A DNA stretch of 64,000 bases from Cephalotus follicularis. Lineage: Eukaryota; Streptophyta; Magnoliopsida; Oxalidales; Cephalotaceae. A program made the translations under genes and the position numbers. The notes beneath the pieces are model-generated. The model searched no databases. It had not been told where the DNA came from and worked only from the letters and a program-made list of their open reading frames with translations. Position 1 is the stretch's first letter. Each line of letters starts with the position of its first letter. This document shows, in pieces, positions 46,043 through 57,689 of this stretch. Where the stretch lies: assembly GCA_001972305.1 (NCBI GenBank), contig BDDD01000709.1, forward strand, positions 1 to 64,000. The letters are read 5' to 3'.

Positions 46043-47897
46043 ATGATTGAGCTTTTTCTAGCTACTAATGTTAGTTCAACTTGGGTTTTGGATTCAGGTT
46101 GTGGAACTAATATTTGTAACTCTTTGCAGGGGCTAAGAGGTGCTAGATGGCTGAGAGAGGCTGAAGCTTTGGACTTGCTCTTAGGTGATGGATCGAGGAT
46201 TCACACCACGACAATAGGCGTTTTTGAGTTGTTTTTAGGAAATTGACATGTAATTAAACTTGATCCTTGTTATTTTGTCAAGAACCTTATAAGAAACATT
46301 GTTTCTGTTTCATATTTGTATAAGATGGGCATGGAGCTCACTTTTTCTGCATATGGCTGTAGACTTATGCATAACAATGTTCTTTTATGTGATGGACACA
46401 TTGACAATGAGATCTATGTTTTAAATACAAATTCTCAAATGGCTTTAACAATTCAATTTGGAACAAGCACTAAAAGACAATGAGAGATATGCGATGTAAA
46501 CCCTTCATACATATGGCATTGTAGATTAGGGCATCCTAGTCAAGGTAGATTAGCACGCATGGTTAAGGATGGTCTTTTAGACATCCAGAACGTGGAGTCC
46601 TTTCCTACGTGTGAGCCATATCTTATTGGCAAGATGACCAAATCTCCCTTCTCTGGGGTAGGGGAAAGGTTAGTGGACATACTGGCTCTTGTCCACACCA
46701 ACGTCTGCGGACCTATGTCGGTCAATGCTATTAGAGGTTTTCCCTACTTCATCACCTTCATCGATGACTTGTCACAGTATGGTTATGTGTTTCTAATGAA
46801 ACACAATTTTGAGGCCTTTTAGAGGTTCAAGGAATTCAGACTAGAAGTAGAAAAGCAAATGGGTAAACCCATTAAGATCCTCCGGTCGGATCGAGGTGGT
46901 GAATACCTATCTACTGAATTCCAGAGTTATCTGAGGGATAACGGAATTCTCTCTCAGTGCACATCTCCAAGAACACCACAGCATAATGCTGTGTCTGAGC
47001 GGAGGAATCAGACTTTGATGAACATGGTCCAATCCATGATGTCTTTTGCGGATCTTTCTATATCATTCTGGGGTTATGCACTGCATGCGGCGGTGTACAT
47101 CCTACACCAGATTCCTTCTAAATCTGTTACCTCCACTACTTACGAGGTGTTGAAAGGGAGGAAACCCAGCCTGAACCATTTGAGGGTTTGGGGATGTCCA
47201 ACTTATGTGAGAAGGGCGGATCCTTCTAAGCTTGAGGCACGAGCGGATCGTTGCCGGTTTGTGGGATATCCTAAGGAGAGCATATGATATTACTTTTACG
47301 ATCCTAGCGAACAAAAGACTTTTGTTTCGCGTACTACCAAATTCCTAGAGAAGGAATACCTGCTTACAGGGAGCAGTGAGAGCAAGGTGGAACTGAGAGA
47401 GTTATCACCTGGTGAAAGCCCACAGGATGAGTAGGAATTATAGAGGTTCAACCCTCTACAGACATAGTTGAGGAAGGTTCCCAACCTGAGAGTGGATCTC
47501 AGTTAGACGCTCCTCTTGCGAGGAGATCAGGCAGAGTTCCAGTACCTCTTGAGAGATATGGCTTTCTCAATGAGAACACTGAGGAACTCAACGACATCGA
47601 TGACGACGACCCTGTCAGCTACGAGGAGGCAGTGAAGAACACTGAATCCGGAGCATGGCTAGAGGCCATGAAATCTGAGATGGACTCCATGGACGCCAAC
47701 CAAGTATGGAACTTGGTCGATGCACCTGAGGGTATTAACCCTATTGGTTGCAAATGGATCTTCAAGAGGAAGATTGGCGCTGATGGTAAGATAGAGACTT
47801 ACAAAGCGCGATTGGTAGCAAAAGGATATAGGCAATGACACGGAGTTGACTATACTGAAACTTTCTCACCAGTCACTATGCTTAAGTCCATCCGTAT
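46043..47897 (+). pseudogene. Copia B protease, integrase and RT start
   Basis: The protease start SSTWVLDSGCGTNIC (about 46072-46115) is followed by the GAG-pre-integrase piece (CRLGHPSQGRLARM). The integrase core follows with LVHTNVCGPMSV, ILRSDRGGEYLSTEFQSYL, SPRTPQHNAVSERRNQTLMNMV and LNHLRVWGCPTYVR (46520-47270). The RT entry is NQVWNLVDAPEGINPIGCKWIFKRK (about 47700-47775). The order matches copia A. A solo LTR begins at 47898. Confidence 0.85.
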
Positions 47898-47911
47898 TGA
47901 ATAAATAAAGG

Positions 47912-47938
47912 CGGGCGGGGGGGGGGGGGGGGGGGGGG
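47912..47938. repeat. Poly-G run
   Basis: A nearly unbroken run of more than 20 G; its length may be a sequencing or assembly artefact. Confidence 0.8.
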
Positions 47939-48589
47939 AATTGTAGTTTCTAAAAATTTAATTAACTTTTTGCAAATACAAGTTAAAAACAATGAACACA
48001 ATATATGTATGCAATCAAAAGTAAATAAATAAAATAATTAAAGAGAGAGAGTTTGAGAATTGCAAACACGGTTTTAGAGTGGTTCGGCTTAACTCTTGCC
48101 TACGTCCACTTTTCCCAAGGATCTCCTTGAGTTTCCACTAGTCTTCCGAATAAACTTTCGGGTGCTATTCGGTGCACCTTTTACACTCGTTCGTGATTGA
48201 CCTCAATCACTTACAAATTTTGGGTTCACTCCCCTAGGGTTCACTCCCCTATTACAATCAAAGTGTAAAATGAAGAATGTTTGATCTTAATCTCTCAAAG
48301 GTTGGATTTTACAAGATAATAACTCTCAAAATAAGTAGGAACAAAAATAGGCTAAGGCACAAAAACTTTGATATAAAGCTTTTGATGATCTTTGTTGGGC
48401 TCTTTTCAATTGATGTTGTTTTTTTCTTTGTAGTATGATCACTTGTGTTTTTGATGTGTTGTTGTTCTATTTCACCCTTCAAATATTGTGTTTATAGCCA
48501 TTTTAGTCTTGTAAGATCCGTTGGATATGTCTTGGAGTTTGTTGCTTCAAAGACGGCGCATTAAAACAGAGTCAGAAATTGTTTCAGTT

Positions 48590-48965
48590 GTGCAAAGCGT
48601 CGACCGTTTGTCTCAAAGCGTCTCCGCTTATATGACCGTTGGGCATTTGAATTTAAAATTTATTGTCAAAGCGTTGGCGGTCTGGATTTGGGGTCGACAG
48701 TTTCCTCAAATCGCTGACGCTTTGTGTTGAGCGTCGCTGCTTTGGGCAATTTTAATTAGCCCAAAAATTCTCTGGTTTTAACCGCTGATATAGGCCTCCT
48801 AAGCACTGGCGCTTAGCCTTAAAGCGCTGACGCTTTTCTCAGAGCGTCGACGGTGTGGCCATTTTCTCCTTTGCTCCAATGCTTCAACTGTTGGCGATTT
48901 GCGCTTAGCTCTCGATAGTTCCTTAAGCGCTGACGTTTACTTTTAAAGGGTCGATGCTTTAAGCT
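48590..48965. repeat. GCGTCGACGC-type array in solo SIRE-like LTR
   Basis: About twelve degenerate copies, such as CAAAGCGTCGACCGTTTG and TAAGCGCTGACGTTTAC. Confidence 0.72.
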
Positions 48966-49086
48966 TTGTCTACAATTTTCTTCCTGTTTTACACATTTTA
49001 TCTTTTACTTGCACATATAGAAACTTTGTTAAACACAAATATGTTATCATCAAAACTAGGATTGAGACATAAATGTCAACACGGAT

Positions 49087-49261
49087 ATTGTTTGCTATTG
49101 CCGCTCATTACGATTATGAGATATGGAAAATGGATGTCAAGAAAGCATTCTTGAACTGCTTTCTTGAAGAGGACATTTACATGTCCCAACCCAAGGGCTT
49201 TACATCCATGGAGCATCCACAGAGAGTGTGTAAGCTCCAAAGGTCGATCTATGGCCTTAAG
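49087..49261 (+). pseudogene. Copia B reverse transcriptase, middle part
   Basis: FAIAAHYDYEIWKMDVKKAFLNCFLEEDIYMSQPKGF and RSIYGLK are RT blocks A-B of copia elements; copia A has the same at 33880-34070. The part lies between two solo LTR insertions. Confidence 0.82.
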
Positions 49262-51033
49262 TATTAGAGATGAAGTGCTGCAAACTAGTGTCGAGCTTGT
49301 ATTTACTTTATCTTGTATAAACGATTTATAAATTCAATAAAGATGTTTATGTTTTATCAATGGATATGAGTTCATTTCATTAATACATGCTTTATTAATT
49401 ATAAATGAATGTCCTGGAATAAAGTTAGAGAACCAAGTTCATGATGAGATCATGATGTGAGAGTTGTATCTCGGTGTACTTTATTTCAAATCTTCCTGGT
49501 CATAGGATTGACACTTAGGGCATGATCAATTCGGATATACCAGTACGTACTGTCGGATCGGTAAGCATATGGTGATTGATCTCACACTCACTCGCATGGA
49601 TGATGCTATGACAACTACGTGGATGCTCATTTAATGAGTTCACTGAAGGTGACTGTTGATAGAATATCTGTATGGAGTTTTACTTACATGTCAGACAGAA
49701 TTCTAGTTTTATAGCAGTGCAGGTGGTCCTTGGACATGAGGCATCATTGGATGTCTTGTGCATAGGGTGCTGTGTTTTTATGATGCTTAAATACATATTC
49801 TATGAAGTGTATACATGCATTAGTTGGACATAGTACGCTTATGTATAGAGGCATGTGAACTGGCAACAATGAATCCACTGCTTCTAGTAAAAGAAGATTA
49901 TGCTCAGATGATTTTCGTTTGTGATCAAGCGCCTGACCACGCTAGCCACGATATCAAGAGTGTGATATCATTGGTTGAATATTAGAGGGGCACCTCTAAT
50001 ATTATTTAGGCTAATGAAATATAGTCACGAGACTAAAGATTAAATTATTGGGGTTTGACGTAATCCGTACCCTCGATTTAATAAGAGCATTGTCAATGGA
50101 GGGACTATACATACATGTACCTGTAAATAGTGGTTCGTAAATTATTCATATTACCTGGGGGTCGTTCTGCATTGCTAGAAGTCGATGTCGACCAGTAGGA
50201 TGCCCGAGATTAAATTGATAAATTAATCTTGGAAGAAAAGAATTAAAAGAGTTGTAATTCGGTATGTTCAAGAGAATATTTTAAAGTGATAACAAATATT
50301 TAATGGAATAATTGTGAGCGTCACAATATTAATCCTATAGCCAGCGTAGTAGTGAACCCATAGGGTCACACACAATACGGGATAATATTTTCAACACGTG
50401 ATGAGAGAAAAACAATTTGGATGTTATTTCCTAATTATATTTAATGAGATTGAATATATAAATAAAATCAATGAGATTAATTATATTAAAGAAAGAAAGA
50501 AATTTAAAAGAAAATAATTCCTTTTAAGATAAAGGGTTGGTTTAATAGGAGATTGTGTTTAAGTGGGATTAGTCTGGCAGCTAATATATAAACACATCTC
50601 CCTATTCACAAACAAGACTTTTGCTCTATTTTGAAAAACCCTAGCCGCCTCTCTCTTTCTCTCTCTCATACAATCAAGTGTTGATAGATTGTGAAGCTTA
50701 CGTGTTGGAGATCGAAGCTTGGTGTGGATACCTTGGAGGCTTTCTATACTTGGAAGCTAGAACCGTTTCAAACGTTCAACAAGTAACTGTGCTTTTGGAA
50801 GCAAGAAGACACAAAGGTATATGAACAAAGGAAGAAGGAAGGAGCCGCTCCATTCATGTGAGTAATTCCGCCTGCTCCTCTCTATTGATTTATGTCTAAC
50901 TATATATGTATGCTCAAAAGATCCTGGAAACGAACCATATGGCTTGATATTTATGAGATGATAACACAATAAATGTTTTAGGGTTTTATGCATATAGATA
51001 TTTTATTGCCTAAATCGCCATAAGGTTCCAACA
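49262..51033 (+). mobile_element. Solo copia LTR H in copia B
   Basis: It runs to GGTTCCAACA and is flanked by TTAAG (49257-49261, 51034-51038), 1772 bp. It contains a TATA box (TATATAAAC, 50585-50593) followed by AAACCCTAGCCGCC and a CT-rich run, and no gene. The inverse copy of the same family is the LTR of copia C at 51170-52524. No GTCGAC palindrome array is present. Confidence 0.85.
50585..50593 (+). promoter_or_regulatory. TATA box of LTR H
   Basis: TATATAAAC, 40-50 bases before an AAACCCTAG and CT-rich leader. Confidence 0.65.
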
Positions 51034-51038
51034 TTAAG

Positions 51039-51150
51039 CAAGCGTCTTGTAGCTGGAACATCTGTTTTGACGAGACCGTTAAGACTTTCGGCTTCATAAA
51101 AAACGTGGATAAGCCTTGTGTCTACCGGAAACAGGATGACGCAAACATCA
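51039..51150 (+). pseudogene. Copia B reverse transcriptase, last piece
   Basis: QAS.SWN, TVKTFGFIKNVDKPCVYRKQDDANIT matches the RT segment at 34050-34165 of copia A. The element ends just beyond, against copia C. Confidence 0.8.
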
Positions 51151-51169
51151 CCCTAAAACATATATATTG

Positions 51170-51289
51170 TGTTGGAACCTTATGGCGATTTAAACAATAA
51201 AATATCTTGATGCATAAAATCCTAATATATATATTGTGTTATCATCTCATGAATATCTAGCCATATGATTCATACACAAGATCTTTTGA

Positions 51290-51324
<35 letters not shown>

Positions 51325-52524
51325 CTCAATAAAGATAATTAATCTAATTAATTATAATTAGAAAATTATTATCCTAATTTTTCTCTCATAACCGTGTTGG
51401 AAATATCAGCCCGTATTGTGTGTGACCCTACGGGTTCACTATTACGCTGGCCGTAGGATTAAATCATGACACTCACACTTATCCAATTAAATATTTATTA
51501 TCACATAAAAAATATTCTCTTGGACATGTCGAATTAAAACTATTTTAATTCTTTCTTCCAAGATTAATTTATCAATTTAATCTCAGACATCCCACTAGTC
51601 GACATCAACATCTAGCAATGCATAACGACCCCCAGGTAATATGAATAATTTGTGAACCACTATTTACAGGTACATGCACGTATAGTCCTTCCATTGACAA
51701 TGCTCTGATTAAATCTAGGGTACGAATTATGTCAGACCCCAATAATTTAATCTCCAGCCTCATGACTATCTTTCATTAGCCTAAATAATATTAGAGGTGC
51801 CCATCTAATATTCAACCAATGATATCACACTATTGATATCGTGGCTAGCCTTTCCAGACGCTTAATCGCTAACGAAAATCATCCAGAGCATAATCTTCTT
51901 TTACTAGAAGCAATGGATTCATTGTTGCCAGTTCACATGCCTCCATACATAAGCGTACCATGTCCAACTAATGCCTGTATATACTTCATAGAATATGTAT
52001 TTAAGCATCATCAAAACACAACACATTATGCATAACACATCCGGTGATGGCTCATGTCCAAGGACCACATGCACTGTTATAAAACTAGAATTCTGTCTGA
52101 CATGTAAGTAAAACTCCATACAGATATTCTATCAACAGTAACCTTTAGTGAACTTGAGAAACGAGCACACACGTAGTTGTCATAGCATCATCCATGCGAG
52201 TGAGTGTGAGATCAGTCACCCTCTGCTTATCGATCTGACAGTACGTGTTGGTCTATCCGGATTGATCATGCCCTGAGTGTCAATCCTACGACCAGGAAGA
52301 TTCAAAACAAAGTATACCGAGATTCCAATTCTCACATCACGATCTCATCATGAACTTGGTTCTCTAACTTTATTCCAGGACATTCAATTTAATTAAGTAT
52401 GTATTAATGAAACGAACTCATAGCCATTGATAAAACATAAACATCTTTATTGAATTTATAAATCGTTTATACAAGATATAGTAAATACAACTCAACACTG
52501 GCTCGCAGCACTTTATCTCTAACA
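51170..52524 (-). repeat. Copia C 3' LTR
   Basis: In minus sense it runs from TGTTAGAGATAAAG to GGTTCCAACA, 1355 bp, preceded by the tract AGTGGGAGAT (52525-52534). It is the reverse complement of LTR H over most of its length. A TA microsatellite lies at about 51294-51322. Confidence 0.85.
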
Positions 52525-52539
52525 ATCTCCCACTAAATG

Positions 52540-52697
52540 CTAAATCCAGTTGCCATAGTGTCTCACACCCATAGCATCAAGGTGTCTGTCAAAGACTGTC
52601 TTTGATAGTGCCTTAGTAAGCGGGTCTGCAATGTTGTCTTCACTTGGAACTCTTTCCACTTTTAAATCTCTACGATCAATGATCTCACGTATAAGAT
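52540..52697 (-). pseudogene. Copia C RNase H end
   Basis: On the minus strand NLIREIIDRRDLKVERVPSEDNIADPLTKAL and VFDRHLDAMGVRHYGNWI form the conserved tail of copia polyproteins, directly before polypurine tract and LTR. Upstream it is cut where chromovirus LTR sequence begins. Confidence 0.82.
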
Positions 52698-53424
52698 TAA
52701 AACACCTTAGTAACCGACGACGCTTAAGACTATCAGTAGAGTAAGTTAAAACACTGATAGAAACGTGTTGGAGCCCATGTGGAGGGCATTGATGGCACCT
52801 GTCATGCCAGATGTGGCGTGCCCTGCAAGTCACCTTTCCCCAGGCGTTGAAATGGCAGTGAGAAGTGAGAGGGTGAGAGAAAACGGGAAAATAAGAGAGA
52901 TAGAGAAACTCCATAATAGATCACACCTCCCTCTCATCTCCTTCACCAATTCAGAGCTTGGAGAGCAAGGAAAAGAATAGAGGAAATCAGTGAGAAGTTG
53001 GAACAAAACAGTGAGAAACCAAAAGAAATAGAAGACAGAAAAGTGAGGGAGGAACCCTTCCTCCATTTTTGAATAAGTGGGAAGCTTGGAGCTTTGAAAT
53101 CTTGGGCTTGGAACTATTAGGAACCGGACCAGGGAAGCGTGGAGGAGCTACTGTTTGGTGGCTTAAAGAGGTGGACTTTTAGATTCCTAACTTGGAACCA
53201 AAGGTAGGGGATTTATAAATGTGATTTGAGTTCAATAATATTGAGTATTCATTTGGTGAAATGCATGGATTGTGGACTGTATGAATGGTGTTAGGTTACT
53301 AGAAATGGTTAACCTGCCATGCATGATGTGTTGGAGTGGAAAATGGATTGACTTGCATATGTTGTATGCATGATTTCTATTGGTTTTTCGGATGCGTTGG
53401 AGAAGATGAAGTTCTGGGCTTCTC

Positions 53425-53530
53425 TTACCGTCGACGCTTAATGGATTAGTGTCGACGCTCTTACTGTAATACGTTGTGACGTCAACGCTTAGAGGTAACA
53501 TCGATGCCTTGTCTTGAATGAGGGAACGAA
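53425..53530. repeat. GCGTCGACGC array, first block of composite LTR
   Basis: Four or five copies such as CCGTCGACGCTTAATGG and GACGTCAACGCTTAG. Confidence 0.72.
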
Positions 53531-54099
53531 TGGTCGTACGCGTTGATGCATGAGGTCCTACCTCAAAGCGTACGAGTTGAAATCCGGCGAGTTGACTCAG
53601 TGAGTCGCAACTCACTGCCGGCCGTGACACGGCATTCGGCACCGAGTCACGGCGAGTCTTGAGCGGTTTTCAGTAGACCGTTCAATGTGGAACCTATTTA
53701 TGGGTGTTTCACAAGTTGGGTGAGTTGGTCGGAATCCGGCCGGCGTTTCAGTGACGGCAATGTTTTGTGTGTGTTGATCGTAATGAGAACATGCTGTATA
53801 TGCAATGTGAATAAAGAGCGTCTTTGGGGCTGTGGACCTTAGAGAGGTGGATTGCAATTCCTAACTTGGAATTCGATGTAGGGGTTATATAATTGCAACT
53901 TTCAGTTCAATTGTAATGAGTGTTCATTTGATGAAATGCATGGGTACTGGATTGTGTGATTGGTGTTAGGGTTGCTATGAGTAGCTAACCTGCCATGCGT
54001 ATTGCGTTTTACAATGATTGCGGATTGAATGGCATGTGTTGTATGCTTTGAATTCTATTGGTTTTGAGATGTGTTGAAGGATCCGTGTTTTGGTTCGCT

Positions 54100-54360
54100 T
54101 AACCATCGATGCTGAGGAAAGAAGCGTCGACGCTATGGACTGTTATACGGGGAATGAGCTTTGTTTTTGCGATAGACGTCGACGCTTAGAGAAAACGTCG
54201 ACGCCATGATTCGTTGTGTGTGAGAATGGACACATGTAGCATCGACGCTTGAGGTTCCTACCTTAAAGCGTCGACGCCAAGGGAATAAACACTGACGCTT
54301 ATTGATCCATGCCTTGAGCATCGATGCCGAAGGGATGAGATGTTGACGCGAATAGAGCCC
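54100..54360. repeat. GCGTCGACGC array, second block of composite LTR
   Basis: About nine copies such as AGCGTCGACGCTATGG, GACGTCGACGCTTAG and AAGCGTCGACGCCAAGG. Confidence 0.78.
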
Positions 54361-54719
54361 GGTTGCATTTTGAGCATATGTTTGTATTGCATACAATTGT
54401 GAGTTGGATTACTGATTGAGTTATCACCTGATTTCTAAATTGTTTCCTGTTTTTGGGAAGTATGTAAATGGTTTAATAAAATCGTTGTTATGTGGAAATG
54501 TAATGTTTTCCAAAAGGATTGTGAAAACGGTTTCAAGGGATTAAGAAACTCTTATGCAAAAATGAGTATTTTCGTGTATTTGAATGTGGTTCAAATGGCT
54601 GGTTTTACATTTTAAAATGTATTACTTTCAAGTATTTTATGATACATTGAATTTACTTGAGAAGGATTGAAAAAGGACTGTTATATATATTGAGTAAATA
54701 TATATTGTGTAAGTAACCG

Positions 54720-55110
54720 GTTGCTAAGCACTGTTGTGTAAGCAACTTGAATTGGATTGAAGGGCCTTAGTGACCTGATTATTGGATTGTTTGTCCGTTG
54801 TGACATGTTCGACTGTAATGGATTATTTGACTGGATTGATTGATTGATGGATTGTGGTGGGAATTCCGCATTAGTTACTAAACACATAGTGGAAGTAACT
54901 AGGAATTTCATATGTGTGGGGCTGCTAAACACAGAGTGGAAGCAGCTAGGGTTTCCCGTGTAATGGTTACTAAACGCAGAGCAGAAGTAACTCGGCTACT
55001 AAACATAGAGTGGAAGTCGCTAGGGACTCCCACATTCGGCGGTTACTAAACGCAGAGTGGAAGTAACCGGGTTACTAAACACATAATGGAAGTGACCGTG
55101 TGCTAAACAC
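54720..55110 (+). repeat. Hairpin series, conserved loop and varying stems
   Basis: Eight units share a 14-base loop near AAACACAGAGTGGA. Arms are AGTTACT/AGTAACT (54873-54900), GCTGCT/AGCAGC (54921-54946), GTTACT/AGTAAC (54966-54991), GGTTACT/AGTAACC (55041-55068) and GGTTACT/AGTGACC (55070-55097, one G-U pair). A longer-loop unit is at 54720-54746. A sister unit is in the 3' LTR (59302-59327). Confidence 0.72.
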
Positions 55111-55376
55111 ATAGTGGAAGCATCCTTGGATGGATTGTTTGTCCGATGTGACATGATTGATAGATTGATTGGTCCTTTGTGACTTGATGGATTGATAGGT
55201 CCATTGAGGACATGATTGATGGATTGCATGGTTGTAGCCACTTGGCATGGTTGCTCAATTATCGATCGATATACACATACACATACGTATTGTATATATA
55301 TAGTATTGCATCATAATGCATTCATTTCATGTCATTCATTATCGTTGTCCCCAAAGTGCATTTATATTTTCTCTAC

Positions 55377-55401
55377 TTAGCCGAGTGAGGACAAAGGCTA
55401 A
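55377..55401 (+). other. R-region hairpin, arms TTAGCC/GGCTAA
   Basis: Identical to 18054-18078, followed by CCCCCTACATTTCAGG. Confidence 0.65.
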
Positions 55402-55825
55402 CCCCCTACATTTCAGGTTGATGCAGCGGATTGTCACCGTTGGGCTTTGGGTAGCGAAGTGAAGTTTAAATTGTGTTTTCCTTCGAGGAATGTTCAAGTT
55501 AGTCGTTGTAATGATAAATTGTCCTTATATTGTATTTACTTTGAGAAATGTTTACTTTTGGGATTACTGTGTTGGTGTTTTAATGTAACTGATCGAATAT
55601 CAGATCACGCTCCGTTTGAGAGCAATTGACAATGGTTATAAGGTGATGAATGCTTGTATCATGTAGTATGGGATGCATGATACGTGTGGTTTCAGCTTAT
55701 GATTCATATGCTTCCGCAAAGATATTATGTTTTGAAAGGTTTTAATTTATTCGTATTTTGCAATAAGTTGAATATATGTTGATTGCCATGACCTAAATGT
55801 TGTCTGATGGAAACGGAGTGTGACA

Positions 55826-57536
55826 CTGAAGTACCTATTCTACCAAGATGCACTAAACATGAGGCAGTGAAGAGTCGTGGAGTTCTTTAATGATTATGAT
55901 TGTAGCATCCAGTACCACCCCGGTAAGGCGAATGTTGTTGCTGACGCATTGAGTCATAAAGCTATGATAGCTAGTACGATGGTGTCTCAGTGGAGGATGC
56001 TGGAGGATTTCTAGAAATGGACTCCGTTTGCACGATCACCTGGAGTTTTTATTGCTAGTATTCGAGTACAGCTAGCATTGCTTGACGAGATAAAGAATGC
56101 TTAGATGTATGATCCCGAGTTTCAGGAGATTTGGGGGAATCTAGGACCGGAGTCAAATTTCCAGATGCATCAGGATGGTATATTGAGGTTTCGGGGATGG
56201 GTGTGTTTACGATGGACTAAAGGGTGAGCTACTTGATGAGGCTCATAAATCTCAGTATAGTATACACCCTGGTTGTACGAAGATGTATCATGACATGAGG
56301 AGGAATTACTGGTGGTCCGGCATGAAGCGGGAAATTGCAGAGTATGTTGCTAAGTGCTTGACTTGCCAGAAGGTCAAGGCCGAATATCATAGACCGGCAG
56401 GATTATTGTAGCCATTGCCAGTGGCAAAGTGGAAATGGGAACATGTGACTATGGATTTTGTTTCTGGATTTCCATTGACACGGAATCGTCACAATACAGT
56501 ATGGGTCATTGTTTACAGACTTACAAAATCAGCTAACTTTCTACCTACGCACGTTACTGATTCAACGAGAAAGTTGGCTCGGTTATATATTAAGGAGATT
56601 GTGAGACTGCACGATGTTTCGGTGAGCATCGTATGTGATAGAGACTCGATCTTCACTTCCAACTTTTGGAAGAGATTCCAGACAGCTTTTGGGACAAAGC
56701 TGAATCTCAGCACAACTTTTCACCCACAGACAGATGGTCAGTCAGAGCGTACCATCCAGACCTTGGAGGATATGCTCCGAGCCTGTGTGATTGACTTCGC
56801 TGGTACTTGGGAATATCATATTCCCTTGATAGAGTTTTTGTACAATAACAACTATCATTCGTGCATTGGTATGGCTCCGTACGAAGCTCTTTACAGACGG
56901 AAATACAGATCGCCTATCTGTTGGGATGAGGTTGGAGAACGATCAATGCTTGGGTCGGATCTAGTCGAGGAGACTTTTGGGAAGGTCAAGGTGATCAAGG
57001 AAAAACTGTTTACAGCTCAGAGTCGATAGAAGAGCTATGTCGACAGTGTAAAAAGGAGACCTTTAAGCTTCGATGTTGGAGATCATGTGTTTTTGAAGGT
57101 ATCTCCTTGGAAAGGTGTACAAAGATTTGGGAAGAAGGACAAGTTAGCTTCACGCTACGTTTGTCCTTTTGAGATTTTGGAGAGAGTTGGGGAGGTAGCT
57201 TATCAGCTCGCTTTACCTCCTACATTGTCGAATGTACATGATGTCTTCCATGTATCGATGTTGCGAGGTTATATCCGAGACCCATCACATGTCTTGGACT
57301 ATGACTCGATTCCAGTAAGGGATGACTTGTCTTGCGAGGAATTTCTGCGAGGATTTTGGATTGGAAGACACAGCTATTGAGGAACCGGACCATTCCTATG
57401 GTGAAGGTTCGGTGGCAGTTCCATCGACCTGATGAGGAGACATGGGAACGCGAAGAAGATATGTGAGAGCGTTACCCTCATTTGTTTTAGTAATGTTTTA
57501 ATTTCAAGGACAAAATTTCTTTGAATGAGGGGTGGA
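55826..57536 (+). pseudogene. Chromovirus D pol: RNase H end, integrase, chromodomain
   Basis: It begins at the RNase H end ([22 protein letters not shown], about 55890-55955) and has the integrase zinc region (HPGCTKMYHDMRRNYWWSGMK, CLTCQKVKAEYHRPAG, 56250-56400). An open stretch (56415-57029) carries the integrase core: WEHVTMDFVSGFP, VCDRDSIFTSNFWK, HPQTDGQSERTIQTLEDMLRAC and YEALYRRKYRSP. A GPY/F-type segment (57090-57300) and a chromodomain (VKVRWQFHRPDEETWE, about 57400-57460) follow. This order marks a Tekay-like chromovirus; the chromodomain in this family targets integration to chromatin. Gag, protease and most of RT are absent. It is a broken fossil. Confidence 0.87.
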
Positions 57537-57689
57537 TGTAATGCCCGGGATTTTCATTTGATGTACTATTATAATTCTGGATATAATTTACCATGAATGA
57601 ATAAGAAATGATGAATTATTCTAATCATAGTGTGTTGAAATTTAAGTAAAGAGTGTGTGTAGAATAAAAGGGGTGAAAATAGCCCAAAG

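Larger units (their letters stand above)
47898..49081 (-). mobile_element. Solo SIRE-like copia LTR in copia B
   Basis: It has duplications CGTAT (47893-47897) and CGGAT (49082-49086), one base different. In minus sense it starts TGTTGACATTTATGTCTC, resembling the inner LTR start of the gag-only element (TGTTGACTTTTAGTC at 27154). It shares the module GTGGACGTAGGC...GCCGAACCAC (about 48080-48115). A run of G lies near the plus-strand left end (47912-47938), and a GCGTCGACGC-type array at 48590-48965. Confidence 0.85.
41306..51150 (+). mobile_element. Ty1/copia element B
   Basis: A relative of copia A: it has a 2.46-kb 5' LTR, a primer site TGATATCAAAGCC (43773-43785), a leader that aligns with that of A, gag, protease, integrase and part of reverse transcriptase. 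Two solo LTRs are inserted in pol. The right part, with RNase H and 3' LTR, is not present; the element meets the minus-strand LTR of copia C near 51150-51170. No target duplication can be checked for that reason. It is broken in many places. Confidence 0.85.
52698..55825 (+). mobile_element. Composite chromovirus LTR left of element D
   Basis: The first 850 bases match the D 3' LTR (57828-58670) closely, by eye about 94%. From about 53600 the sequence follows a more distant subfamily and ends CGGAGTGTGACA. A module of about 270 bases (AGAGGTGGA...AACCTGCCATGC) occurs twice (about 53166-53440 and 53840-54115), once per subfamily. It has GCGTCGACGC arrays at 53425-53530 and 54100-54360, a hairpin series (54720-55110) and the TTAGCC/GGCTAA hairpin (55377-55401). 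Confidence 0.75.
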
